Assembly: GCF_000317535.1 (NCBI RefSeq)
Contig: NC_019757.1
Span: forward strand, 4,615,501 to 4,679,500
DNA: 64,000 nt
From: Cylindrospermum stagnale PCC 7417
GTDB lineage: Bacteria > Cyanobacteriota > Cyanobacteriia > Cyanobacteriales > Nostocaceae
Direction: 5' to 3'
The notes under the pieces were generated by a model that did no database searches, was not told the origin of the DNA, and was given only the letters and a program-made list of their open reading frames with translations. This document shows positions 19,574 through 27,659 of the stretch, in pieces. The translations under genes were made by a program, and so were the position numbers. The stretch's first letter is position 1, and each line of letters begins with the position of its first letter.

Positions 19574-19988
19574 GATGCAATCACCTTGTAGTTTTGCGAC
19601 TCAACTTTTAGTTTGCCGTTGGGGTAGATGAAGCTGTTAACGGTTAACAGTGTTCACACTTGTCTACTGATACCCAGCTACTTCACCTATTTTTTCCGGC
19701 TTGATTTTGGCGTTATTAGTGATTATTGAACGCCTTCAATTCTAAGTAAATGAGGAATTTACTGAGAGTTGATATTTGAATTGAGGATTTTACGCAGGAT
19801 TCGCCAGGATTTATGCCGATTTCTTGGGGCCAGAGATTCTAAATGCCCGCTCTATATATCATTTCCAGTTTTTTGATGCCAATTCCGGAGCATCCCAGGA
19901 GAAGATCCCGCCCTTAAACCTTGAATTGTTTTGATTTATGGTTATTTTTGATTTTGCTGAACCTGGCTGCTAATTTCTGTTTTCCTGG
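19574..19988. other. intergenic stretch between the two L,D-transpeptidase genes
   Basis: 415 bases with no gene or clear structure. Short imperfect repeats of AGGATT(C/T) occur near 19785-19810. The downstream L,D-transpeptidase promoter should lie in its left part, on the minus strand. Confidence 0.4.
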
Positions 19989-20501
19989 CTACTTCTGGAT
20001 AACTACATCTGTTCCTACTGATGCCCATTTAAATAGCCATTTGGCATGATTTGGCGCGAGATTTACACAGCCGTGGCTGACTGGAGTCCCAAATCTTTTA
20101 TGCCAGTAAGCACCATGAATACCGTAATTTCCCTCATAAAACATCGCATGGGGGACGTTGGGAACGTCATAGTCCCTACCCCGCATCCGAGTTGTTTTTA
20201 ATTTGGATTGAATTTTAAAAGTCCCAGTGCGCGTGGGGGTGGATTTTTTACCTGAGGAAATGACGATCGCATAAACAGGTTTGCTACCTTCCCAAGCGAT
20301 TAATTTTTGCTTTGAGAGATCAATGTGAATCCAGCGTTGATCGGATTTTTGTAAGGTGGCAATCGTTTGTTTAATTGTCTCGTTTGGGGAATTTGCCCAA
20401 ACAGCACCCGTTCCTAGACTAGCAACACTCAAGGAGACTGCGGCACCAGCGACGAATATTTTTAAGCGCTGCATCCAATCAGGGTAATTTTGGTTTTTCA
20501 T
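19989..20501 (-). CDS. L,D-transpeptidase (YkuD family), paralogue
   Basis: A second exported L,D-transpeptidase of 170 residues. It has a signal peptide (about residues 10-37, ending VWAN), then WIHIDLSKQKLIAWEGSKPV, SKLKTTRMRGRDYDVPNVPH and the catalytic [20 protein letters not shown]. It aligns with its neighbour through the whole domain. The start at 20501 (MKNQNYPDWMQRLKIF) is preferred to the frame's upstream ATG at 20543, since the added residues do not fit a signal peptide. The substrate stem peptides cannot be read from sequence. Confidence 0.92.
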   Translation of the reverse strand: MKNQNYPDWMQRLKIFVAGAAVSLSVASLGTGAVWANSPNETIKQTIATLQKSDQRWIHIDLSKQKLIAWEGSKPVYAIVISSGKKSTPTRTGTFKIQSKLKTTRMRGRDYDVPNVPHAMFYEGNYGIHGAYWHKRFGTPVSHGCVNLAPNHAKWLFKWASVGTDVVIQK

Positions 20502-20598
20502 GGTGGACACCGTTAAATAATCGAGTTTTGGGATAGTTTGCACCTGTTTCTCTGCCTATGGCCGTAATAGTCCAGACTTAATCATGTCTTTATTTTAA

Positions 20599-21231
20599 CT
20601 AATCCAAATTTCTAATTAGGTTTCTGGCCGTTTGGGCGATCGCCTCCCAATTCCCTTCAATTACCGATTTTTGGGGAAATAATTGTCCACTCAAGCCCAC
20701 GGCGATCGCACCCGCTTGTAAGAATTCTTTAGCATTCTCTGGTGTCACTCCACCAGTGGGAATTAAGGGAATGTGACCCATTGGCCCTTGTAGGCTTTTG
20801 ATATAGCTAGTTCCTCCCAGGGCTTGAACAGGAAACACTTTTACACAACTGGCACCTTGAGTATAGGCGGTGATAATTTCTGTGGGTGTGAGTGCACCGG
20901 GAATGATCGGCACATTTTTCGCCACCGCTGCTTGGATCATTTCTCGGTCAACGTGGGGTGTAAAGAGGAATTGCGCCCCAGCGGCGATCGCCAATTGCAA
21001 CTGCTGGACATTAAACAGCGTCCCAGTCCCAATCATACAGGTGGGTAATTCGCTGCGGAGTTGACTAATTAATGCTGCTGCGCGATCGCTATTCCAGGTA
21101 ATTTCAATCAGCTGCATTCCCCCAGATGCTACAGCTAAAGCCATTTGCTCCCCTATTTCAATTTTCGGGGCACGAATAACTGCGATCGCTCGGTGTTTTC
21201 GCAACTGTGATAACCAAACTTGATCAGACAT
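20599..21231 (-). CDS. eda: 2-keto-3-deoxy-6-phosphogluconate / 4-hydroxy-2-oxoglutarate aldolase
   Basis: Class I aldolase that splits KDPG to pyruvate and glyceraldehyde 3-phosphate, the key step of the Entner-Doudoroff pathway known to run in cyanobacteria. The 210-residue TIM barrel shows IAVIRAP, IEITWNS (catalytic Glu), IGTGTLFN, FLFTPHVD, IPGALTPTEI and the Schiff-base Lys in CVKVFPVQALGG, then IPTGGVTPEN. The length and motifs are normal. It stands alone with no edd next to it, as is usual in cyanobacteria. Confidence 0.93.
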   Translation of the reverse strand: MSDQVWLSQLRKHRAIAVIRAPKIEIGEQMALAVASGGMQLIEITWNSDRAAALISQLRSELPTCMIGTGTLFNVQQLQLAIAAGAQFLFTPHVDREMIQAAVAKNVPIIPGALTPTEIITAYTQGASCVKVFPVQALGGTSYIKSLQGPMGHIPLIPTGGVTPENAKEFLQAGAIAVGLSGQLFPQKSVIEGNWEAIAQTARNLIRNLD

Positions 21232-21398
21232 TGTGAATCTAACTTTTAACCAAAAGGCTCTGACACCTCAACTACCAGCGTGACATAGGAACAGCAATAT
21301 AATTCAAGCTTGCCAATTTAATCAAGCTATGGGATATTACATATACAACATAAAGTCTATCGAATTACCGTAGTTTAAATTTTAAAGGGGTAATTGCA

Positions 21399-21674
21399 AT
21401 GACAATTGCGCGGCAACACATAGCATCCTTAGAAATAAAGCTTGATGATTCCCAGAATGTTAATTTAAGTCGCTTGTGGAAGCTAGTCCGACTGGGTGAA
21501 TCACAACTACAGCGAGTTTTCTGGCACTCTCAAGCTTATGGGACAATTTTTGGGGTACTGCTGCTAACTGTGGTGAGTTTGATTTTTTTGGGGATCAATT
21601 GGGCTTATCGTCGCCTGTTTGCCACGCCGCGAGCTGTGGGGACAAATGAATGGGATATCAGCGGTAATAATTAG
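21399..21674 (+). CDS. small single-helix membrane protein, 91 aa
   Basis: Starts at 21399 behind a good ribosome-binding site (AAAGGGG, 8 bases upstream). The N-terminal 48 residues are soluble (SLEIKLDDSQNVNLSRLWKL), followed by one membrane helix, IFGVLLLTVVSLIFLGINW, a positive RRLF segment and a short tail. The orientation by the positive-inside rule puts the C-terminus in the cytoplasm. I do not recognise the family. Confidence 0.65.
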   Translation: MTIARQHIASLEIKLDDSQNVNLSRLWKLVRLGESQLQRVFWHSQAYGTIFGVLLLTVVSLIFLGINWAYRRLFATPRAVGTNEWDISGNN

Positions 21675-22095
21675 CGCTTTGATGGTTCACGCCTGCGTTA
21701 GAGACAGTGAGTGGTGAAGCGCTCACTACCAACTTGAATTTTGTCGCTCCCTCCATTGGTAGATCGCTACATCACGCATCATGCGCCATTAGCCAGATGA
21801 AAAGTGAGTTTGAGCTTTTTAAGCTAGCTAGATAGAAAGGTATTAGACATATTGTGGGAAAGTAGAAACGTTGCCAGCAACGTCTCTACTACAACGGTTA
21901 TGCATAATGCATATTTCAAGCCGAGGGAAGCCGAGGCTTTAATTTTCACTGCTATGTCTATGAGTTTATGGGATAGGTGCAAACCCTAACTAATCTTGCA
22001 TGATCGCGTGATACTTGTCGGCAAACTTTCATTTTTTCAGATTACAGGTAATTATTTGCGTTTAATAAACTCATAATTTTGAATAATTAATTACC
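21675..22095. other. intergenic stretch upstream of the erythromycin esterase homologue
   Basis: Contains the imperfect palindrome at 21862-21889 and otherwise no visible gene. The region just before 22096 is AT-rich and probably carries the promoter of the three-gene operon. Confidence 0.4.
21862..21889. repeat. palindrome, copy 3 of 3
   Basis: GTAGAAACGTTGCC / AGCAACGTCTCTAC: the same repeat as 15325 and 18920 with one mismatch in the stem and a slightly shorter loop. Confidence 0.8.
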
Positions 22096-23442
22096 ATGCC
22101 AGATGCAACTAAAATCCACCTAGTCGATGCAGTGCGTGAGTCTGCATACCAACTGACAGGTGCAGCGGCAGACTATGACCCATTGATTAACTTAATTGGT
22201 AATGCCCGCTTTGTGCTGATAGGCGAAGCTTCCCACGGCACCCATGAATTCTACGAGCAACGGGCTGAGATTACCAAACGGCTGATTCGCGAGAAAGGCT
22301 TTACAGCCGTAACTGTTGAGGCAGACTGGCCAGACGCCTACCGTGTGAATCGCTACGTACGGGGAGAAAGTAATGATTTAACGCCTGCGGAAGCACTCGC
22401 AGGTTTCCAACGCTTCCCTGCATGGATGTGGCGCAATACAGATATTCTCAACTTTGTCAACTGGTTGCGGGAATATAATGATGAGCTTCCAGAAAATGCT
22501 ACCAAAGTTGGCTTTTACGGGCTGGATCTCTACAGTATGTATGCCTCGATAGAAGCAGTTCTCAAATACCTCGACCAAGTTGACCCCGAAGCCGCCCATC
22601 GCGCCCGCGATCGCTACTCGTGCTTAGAGTATTTTGGCGAGGATGCCCAGACCTACGGTTATGCTACAAGTTTTGGACTCACCCCAACTTGTGAGCAAGA
22701 GGTGATCAATCAACTATGGGAACTGCAACGCCGGACTGCTGAGGATAGCCAAAAAACCGGTCAGGTAGAGGCGGATGAGTTATTCTCTGTAGAACAGAAC
22801 GCTCTCTTGGTGAAGAATGCTGAGGCTTACTACCGTTCAATGTTTCACGGGCGGGTGTCTTCGTGGAATATTCGCGATCGCCACATGGCAGAAACTTTAG
22901 ACCGCCTAGTTACCCATTTAGATCAACAAGGGAATGCTACCAAAGTAATTGTTTGGGAACACAACTCACACTTAGGAGACGCCAGAGCAACAGACATGGG
23001 GCTAAGGGGAGAAGTGAATGTTGGTCAATTGGTGCGAGAACGCTACGGCCGTGATGCAGTGTTAATCGGCTTTACAACTTACACAGGTACTGTCACCGCT
23101 GCTTCTGACTGGGGAGCAACAGCCGAACTCAAGCAAGTTCAGCCAGCCTTGTCTGGAAGTTATGAAGCCCTATTCCATCAAACGCAATTGCCCCAGTTTT
23201 TGCTATTGCTACAAGATGATTATTCGGCAATTTCTGGGTTAGGGGAATCTCTACTAGAAAGAGCCATCGGTGTCATTTATCGACCGGAAACTGAACACCT
23301 TAGCCACTACTTTTATGCACGTCTCCCTGAGCAATTTGATGCGGTGATTTATATCGATGATACCAAAGGAGTGCAACCCCTAGATCGCACCGCTTACTGG
23401 GAAATGGGTGAAGCACCAGAAACTTTTCCCTCTGCGCTCTAG
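22096..23442 (+). CDS. erythromycin esterase family protein
   Basis: A 448-residue member of the EreA/EreB-like superfamily. The signature GEASHGTHEFYEQR (His serving as general base), the later VTVEADWPDAYRVNRYVRG, and VIVWEHNSHLGDARATDM are all conserved. Many such proteins occur in bacteria with no antibiotic exposure and their natural substrate is unknown, so macrolide resistance should not be assumed. It is followed, 26 bases later, by a DnaJ-type gene and then CbpM, suggesting a stress-linked operon. Confidence 0.85.
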   Translation: MPDATKIHLVDAVRESAYQLTGAAADYDPLINLIGNARFVLIGEASHGTHEFYEQRAEITKRLIREKGFTAVTVEADWPDAYRVNRYVRGESNDLTPAEALAGFQRFPAWMWRNTDILNFVNWLREYNDELPENATKVGFYGLDLYSMYASIEAVLKYLDQVDPEAAHRARDRYSCLEYFGEDAQTYGYATSFGLTPTCEQEVINQLWELQRRTAEDSQKTGQVEADELFSVEQNALLVKNAEAYYRSMFHGRVSSWNIRDRHMAETLDRLVTHLDQQGNATKVIVWEHNSHLGDARATDMGLRGEVNVGQLVRERYGRDAVLIGFTTYTGTVTAASDWGATAELKQVQPALSGSYEALFHQTQLPQFLLLLQDDYSAISGLGESLLERAIGVIYRPETEHLSHYFYARLPEQFDAVIYIDDTKGVQPLDRTAYWEMGEAPETFPSAL

Positions 23443-23468
23443 ATGCAATATGAACTGATGGAAGGAGT

Positions 23469-24431
23469 ATGCCAACAGCTACAGACTTCAAAGACTATTA
23501 CGCTACTCTGGGCATAAACAAAAATGCCACACCAGAGGAAATCAAACGGGCATACCGCAAACTTGCCCGCAAGTATCACCCTGACTTGAATTCTGGAGAC
23601 CAGCAGGCGGAAGCACATTTCAAAGAAATTAATGAAGCTCATGAAGTGCTTTCTGACCCAGAAAAGCGGCAAAAATATGACCAATTTGGGCAATATTGGA
23701 ACCAAGTGAGTCAGGGAGGCGCACCCCCACCGAGAGGCGCAGGTGTGGGAGTAGAGGGATTTGATTTTGATCAATATGGGGATTTCGACTCATTTATCAA
23801 CGACTTGCTAGGACGCTTTGGTACTACCGGTAGAACTAGGCGTAGCACCTACACTTATCGCACCCCTACAGGACAACCAAGTGGCTTTGAGTCCCCTGTA
23901 GATACAGAAGCAGCGATTGCACTCACTTTCTCAGAAGCCTTTCACGGCGTACAAAAGCAGCTACAACTAGATGATGAGATCATCAACGTGCGGATTCCCG
24001 CAGGAGCGAAACCAGGGAGCCGAATTCGGATTCGGGGCAAAGGTCGTCTGAGTCCATTTTCTCAACAACGAGGAGACTTATACTTAACCGTTGAAGTTCT
24101 GCCACATCCCTTTTTTCAATTTGAAGACGATAACATTACTTGCGACGTGCCGATTCGTCCCGATGAAGCGGTGTTAGGCGCTCAAATTAAAGTCCCCACC
24201 CCTGATGGCAGCGTCAGCGTCAAAGTACCACCGGGAGTGCATTCCAGGCAATTCTTGAGACTACGGGGTAAAGGTTGGAAAAAGCCCCAAGATGGACGAA
24301 CCGACTTGATAGTCAAGCTGCAAATTGTCTCTCCCAAAGATCTGAGCCAGATTGAACGGGAAGCCTACGAAAAAATTCAAGCACACAGCACTTTTGACCC
24401 CCGCGCACAATTACAAGAGGTGAGATTATGA
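23469..24431 (+). CDS. cbpA: CbpA-like DnaJ co-chaperone
   Basis: A 320-residue J-domain protein. The J domain is at 6-75 with the HPD motif (RKYHPDLNSG), followed by a Gly/Phe-rich linker (about 75-130, GGAPPPRGAGVGVEGFDFDQ). Two C-terminal beta domains hold IRIRGKGRLSPFSQQRGDLY and LRLRGKGWKKPQDGRTDL. The DnaJ zinc-finger Cys repeats are absent, which makes it a class II, CbpA-like protein rather than DnaJ itself. A strong ribosome-binding site (GGAAGGAGT) precedes the ATG. It overlaps CbpM by 4 bases (ATGA). Confidence 0.92.
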   Translation: MPTATDFKDYYATLGINKNATPEEIKRAYRKLARKYHPDLNSGDQQAEAHFKEINEAHEVLSDPEKRQKYDQFGQYWNQVSQGGAPPPRGAGVGVEGFDFDQYGDFDSFINDLLGRFGTTGRTRRSTYTYRTPTGQPSGFESPVDTEAAIALTFSEAFHGVQKQLQLDDEIINVRIPAGAKPGSRIRIRGKGRLSPFSQQRGDLYLTVEVLPHPFFQFEDDNITCDVPIRPDEAVLGAQIKVPTPDGSVSVKVPPGVHSRQFLRLRGKGWKKPQDGRTDLIVKLQIVSPKDLSQIEREAYEKIQAHSTFDPRAQLQEVRL

Positions 24432-24730
24432 GCGAGTTTAGCCTTTCCCAAACAGTGGTTTCCCAGGAGGGAGATCCGCTTTATTCTTTTGAATATGCGG
24501 CAATGGTGACAAAGACATCTACTACCTTGGTCGAAAGCTGTGTGCAGTTGGGATTGATTGAACCCATTGGCGTCATGCTGCATCAGCAACAAATTGAGCG
24601 TCTAGCTCAAATTCAACGTCTGCGTCAAGATTTGGGACTAAATTTAGTGGGAGCCGCAATGGTTCTAGACATGGCTCAAGAAATTGCTCAGTTACGCGCT
24701 CAGATTCAAATGTATCATGCGCTTTTTTGA
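24428..24730 (+). CDS. cbpM: chaperone modulator CbpM
   Basis: A 100-residue MerR-HTH-like protein known in other bacteria to bind the J domain of CbpA and inhibit it. The product has the typical short helical form: MVTKTSTTLVESCVQLGLIEP, then QQQIERLAQIQRLRQDLGLN and GAAMVLDMAQEIAQLRAQI. It overlaps the co-chaperone gene by ATGA, so the two are translationally coupled, the known cbpA-cbpM arrangement. Confidence 0.88.
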   Translation: MSEFSLSQTVVSQEGDPLYSFEYAAMVTKTSTTLVESCVQLGLIEPIGVMLHQQQIERLAQIQRLRQDLGLNLVGAAMVLDMAQEIAQLRAQIQMYHALF

Positions 24731-24733
24731 CAC

Positions 24734-24762
24734 TCCCACCCCTTCAAGGGATGGGATTTTTA
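24734..24762 (+). terminator. terminator after the cbpAM operon
   Basis: TCCCACCCCTT, C, AAGGGATGGGA pairs as a GC-rich stem with one mismatch and is followed directly by TTTTT. It starts 4 bases after the cbpM stop codon. Confidence 0.8.
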
Positions 24763-24820
24763 ATTCATAAGGAGTCCAACAATTTTGCCCTCCTCTTAAA
24801 TTTAGATGATGTTTGTAAAT

Positions 24821-24869
24821 AGGACTTACGCACACCCTACGAATTCTTGGCGATTTTTGCGTAAGTCCT
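24821..24869. repeat. 49-bp element with exact 12-bp inverted ends
   Basis: AGGACTTACGCA at 24821-24832 and its exact complement TGCGTAAGTCCT at 24858-24869. Fragments of the same sequence (ACTTACGC) recur at about 2848 and 4362. Confidence 0.75.
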
Positions 24870-24952
24870 GTCCTGTTCCCTCCTTTTTAAGGCTACGGTA
24901 TGCACACAAGTTTCTCTCAATGCAATTTATGGTTGCGAGAACACAGGAAACA

Positions 24953-25035
24953 AAACCTCACCCTGGTTCTGCTGTGCAAAACCTGTCCCTCTCCTTGGCA
25001 AGGAGAGGGATGTCCGTCAGGACAGGGTGAGGTTT
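24953..25035. repeat. 83-bp nested inverted repeat
   Basis: Outer arms AAACCTCACCCTG (24953-24965) and CAGGGTGAGGTTT (25023-25035) enclose a palindrome (24986-25010) whose arms TCCCTCTCCTTG and CAAGGAGAGGGA flank one central G. A MITE-like element typical of filamentous cyanobacteria. Confidence 0.8.
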
Positions 25036-25084
25036 TTCAAGGCTTTTGGGTAATTTGATAACTTGTGTGTACACGGTAGCCTTT

Positions 25085-25963
25085 TTAAGGGGGGCTAGGG
25101 GGGATCTCAATATTTTTGACCAATCTATCAAAAAAGGCTAACTGCTCTCTAAATTGTTCAATTTCAAGTAAATATATGAGTTCTTTTTCACCTAGCAACT
25201 TATCTGTTGGTAGTTCTTCCAGACGCTTGTTAATCCGACCAAATAGTTTTTCCAAATCTTCTATAGCTAGGTTGATGTCAGAATTATCCGCTGCTTCACC
25301 ATATTGTTTAATCCAATCTTTTAATTGCCGGATAAATAATCTTGTCTGTCCCGCCATTCTTGAATAACGTTGAATTAATTTCAGAATGATTCCCGGAAAT
25401 TTAAATTTGGTAAAGAAGGTAAATGCTTCATTAAATACTTCTGTTCCCAAATCACCCAATCTAGCAATCATTAATCTTTTGACTTTCTCTAAAATTGCTT
25501 GAGTTTGTTTACGCTGATAAGGTTCCAGCATCTGCAACGCTTGATGTAATTGACCAATTTCATCTGGTGTTATTCTGGCTAATATATGAGATTGTCTTTC
25601 AGGTACTTTTTCTTCTTGTTGCTGTATTTCTGCTTGTGAAGTTGGATTAACTGCTAACTTTTGCTGATTATCAGCAGTTACGACAGTTAACAACCGTTCT
25701 TGTTCATCTGATGATTGGTGAATATCTGGAATAAGTTCAACTTGGTTAATTGCTTTTTCTGCCGACGCATCCCCATAAATCACAGACATTATCCCCGGTA
25801 GGTATTCGTCCATCATCGTCACGTTGGCGTAAACTAACTGTTTAATCAGGGCAAAACTAAGTCTGTCTCCTTCTACATCAATACCAGTCTTGTAGCTAAT
25901 TTCCCCATCGTCAAAGTCTAACTCAAAGTTGCCGATAAGTATGCCAGAATTGGCTATACTATC
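25085..25963 (-). pseudogene. 5'-truncated second copy of the YbjN-domain gene
   Basis: Closely matches the 3' half of the gene at 31804-33627, from the middle of the YbjN domain (IGNFELDFDDGEISYKTGID-like) through the helical C-terminus (QSHILARITPDEIGQLHQAL). The nucleotide sequences are nearly identical over long stretches. The 5' half is missing: homology starts abruptly at about 25955, directly behind the stop codon of the 183-residue gene and in the same frame. The extreme 3' end has been replaced by a MITE-like repeat (25076-25107), which gives the odd C-terminus IEIPPSPP. A 245-residue frame starting at 25822 remains open but starts within the YbjN domain, so the product is unlikely to work alone. 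Confidence 0.8.
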
Positions 25964-26515
25964 CTAAGTTGGCCAGTCACCTTCTAAGTATAGTTTGATT
26001 AGACCTGCGTGCGATAAAGGACGCGACAAGTTATTTATATCAGAGTTAGTTTCGTAATCTAGCAAAATAACTGTTTGCTCCGCTTCTAGATGTTTCAGTT
26101 TTTTGAGCAAGTCTTGAACACAGTTCTCCAGCACCCATTGATAGGATGGTAAATAGATTTGCCGACGTGCTTCTCCATAGGACAGAAGCTGATTACCAGT
26201 CAAACCAGTACGATGACCTAGTACCTTTCCATATTTCCTTTCTGAACGCTTGATGCCTTTCATATCAGAAATTAACAGTTTAGAAGCATCTATATCTGTA
26301 GTCTCAAAAACTTTTAACCCTTGCCAAATACCTTCAACTGTCATGCTAAATTCTCCAGGTGAAAACGGAACTGGAATTCCTCCATGAGGGTAAAAAGGGC
26401 TGAAGTAAACCCAAGGTTCAGGAGCGCGGGAGGTAACATCAATGATGGCTGCATAACCATAGCGTTTTTTTAAACTTTCGGGTGGCATATGACGACTCTT
26501 GATAACCAGCGGCAT
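25964..26515 (-). CDS. hypothetical protein of the toxin island, 183 aa
   Basis: Soluble protein, MPLVIKSRHMPPESLKKRYG to LYLEGDWPT. The block GGIPVPFSPGEFSMTVEGIW followed by QGLKVFETTDID, and later VLGHRTG and ARRQIYLPSY, suggest a conserved family. It resembles DUF6939, but that name is from memory and unverified. It lies 17 bases after the WG-repeat gene on the same strand, so it is part of the immunity/accessory tail of the 1368-residue toxin. It could be a second immunity factor. Its stop codon is fused in frame to the truncated YbjN copy. Confidence 0.65.
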   Translation of the reverse strand: MPLVIKSRHMPPESLKKRYGYAAIIDVTSRAPEPWVYFSPFYPHGGIPVPFSPGEFSMTVEGIWQGLKVFETTDIDASKLLISDMKGIKRSERKYGKVLGHRTGLTGNQLLSYGEARRQIYLPSYQWVLENCVQDLLKKLKHLEAEQTVILLDYETNSDINNLSRPLSHAGLIKLYLEGDWPT

Positions 26516-26532
26516 ACCTTGTCTCCCAGATA

Positions 26533-27654
26533 TCAGCTATCGGAAATGTCAAATGAACTCACAATCTCTCCTGTCCGATTAATGTACACTTCTGTATCAG
26601 GTTTACTGTTTCTAGTCTTTTGTCCAGGTTCGGCAATCATCGCTGTTGTAAGTTCGGCAAATTCTGAATTGTGAAAAGGATCTCTAGGCTGAAGATAACT
26701 ATTGAAACTACTAATAAATGAAAACTGAGGAGAAAGTATTACCTTTCCCTGATCATTTAGCAATCCCCATTTATTATTTTGCCTAAATGGAGCAATTCCA
26801 TAATTAAATAAACCAATTTCCTCATATAAAGGTTCGATAACCCATTGATTTTGTGTATTAATAACCCCATATTTTCTCTGCCATTTTTCTTCTTTTACCC
26901 CCCATTTTTTGACAATGCACAAACCTTCATGAAACCCAGAAGAATAGGCAAATCTTCCTTCAAATGCCAGATTTCCAGCGGTATTGATAAATCCTATATT
27001 ATCCAACTCATGTTCCTGATCTGATTGGGGAAGTAAAACCTCACAAAGACCATTTCTAAATCCCTGAGAAAAGAAATTGATTTTACAAGGGATGGTTTCT
27101 AGCCTTTGACCTGTTTTATCAATAAAAAATAACTCTTCAGCTTGAGAAACTTGCTCAACCGGACGAACAAGGGCATATCCATCTTGAAATCGCTGTGCTA
27201 TTTCAAATCGAATGTCAAAAAGTTCTTTGCCCTCCTTATTGATATAACTCCATCCTTCCTCATAAGCAACAGCAGCTATTCCTTCGCTGAATCCTAAACT
27301 GACTTCTCCCTCATAATCTATCTCAAATTGAGGAGGAATCTTAAATTTTCCTGATTTATCTATAAAACCGACTTTTCCATTGATCTCTTCAAACTGAGCT
27401 AGTTCTTCACTAAAGGACAAACAAAAGTAGCAAGGTTGCAAAGGGATAATCTCCTCACCTTTGGAGTTAATATATCCTTGAAATCTGTTATGTTCTAGAT
27501 TAAGATCATAATCATAAAATTTTTCGACTATACATCTATCTTCAACAAAACGTCCTACAAGGTCGTAGGTAGGTTCCACAACCAGTTCGCCTTTTGCATT
27601 GATAAAGCCATACTTATCATCTTTAACTACTGGATAAAGCATAATAATTAACAT
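26533..27654 (-). CDS. WG-repeat protein, candidate immunity protein
   Basis: A 373-residue protein built of about eight WG/KWG repeats, each reading like KYGFINAKGELVVEPTYD, VGFIDKSGKFKIPPQFE, GWSYINKEGKELF or KWGLLNDQGKVILSPQFS. WG proteins form beta-rich solenoids that bind other proteins and often sit next to polymorphic toxins as immunity partners. It begins 5 bases after the stop of the 1368-residue toxin gene, the expected place for a cognate immunity gene. The start could be the ATG at 27654 or 27642. The immunity role is inferred from position only. Confidence 0.78.
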   Translation of the reverse strand: MLIIMLYPVVKDDKYGFINAKGELVVEPTYDLVGRFVEDRCIVEKFYDYDLNLEHNRFQGYINSKGEEIIPLQPCYFCLSFSEELAQFEEINGKVGFIDKSGKFKIPPQFEIDYEGEVSLGFSEGIAAVAYEEGWSYINKEGKELFDIRFEIAQRFQDGYALVRPVEQVSQAEELFFIDKTGQRLETIPCKINFFSQGFRNGLCEVLLPQSDQEHELDNIGFINTAGNLAFEGRFAYSSGFHEGLCIVKKWGVKEEKWQRKYGVINTQNQWVIEPLYEEIGLFNYGIAPFRQNNKWGLLNDQGKVILSPQFSFISSFNSYLQPRDPFHNSEFAELTTAMIAEPGQKTRNSKPDTEVYINRTGEIVSSFDISDS

Positions 27655-27659
27655 TTATA

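Noticed and set aside
22096-23442. Annotating the erythromycin esterase homologue as a resistance gene
   Set aside because: The family is broad and the genomic context is a chaperone operon, not a resistance cassette.
24806-25030. 74-codon plus-strand frame after cbpM
   Set aside because: Consists almost wholly of two MITE-like inverted repeats.
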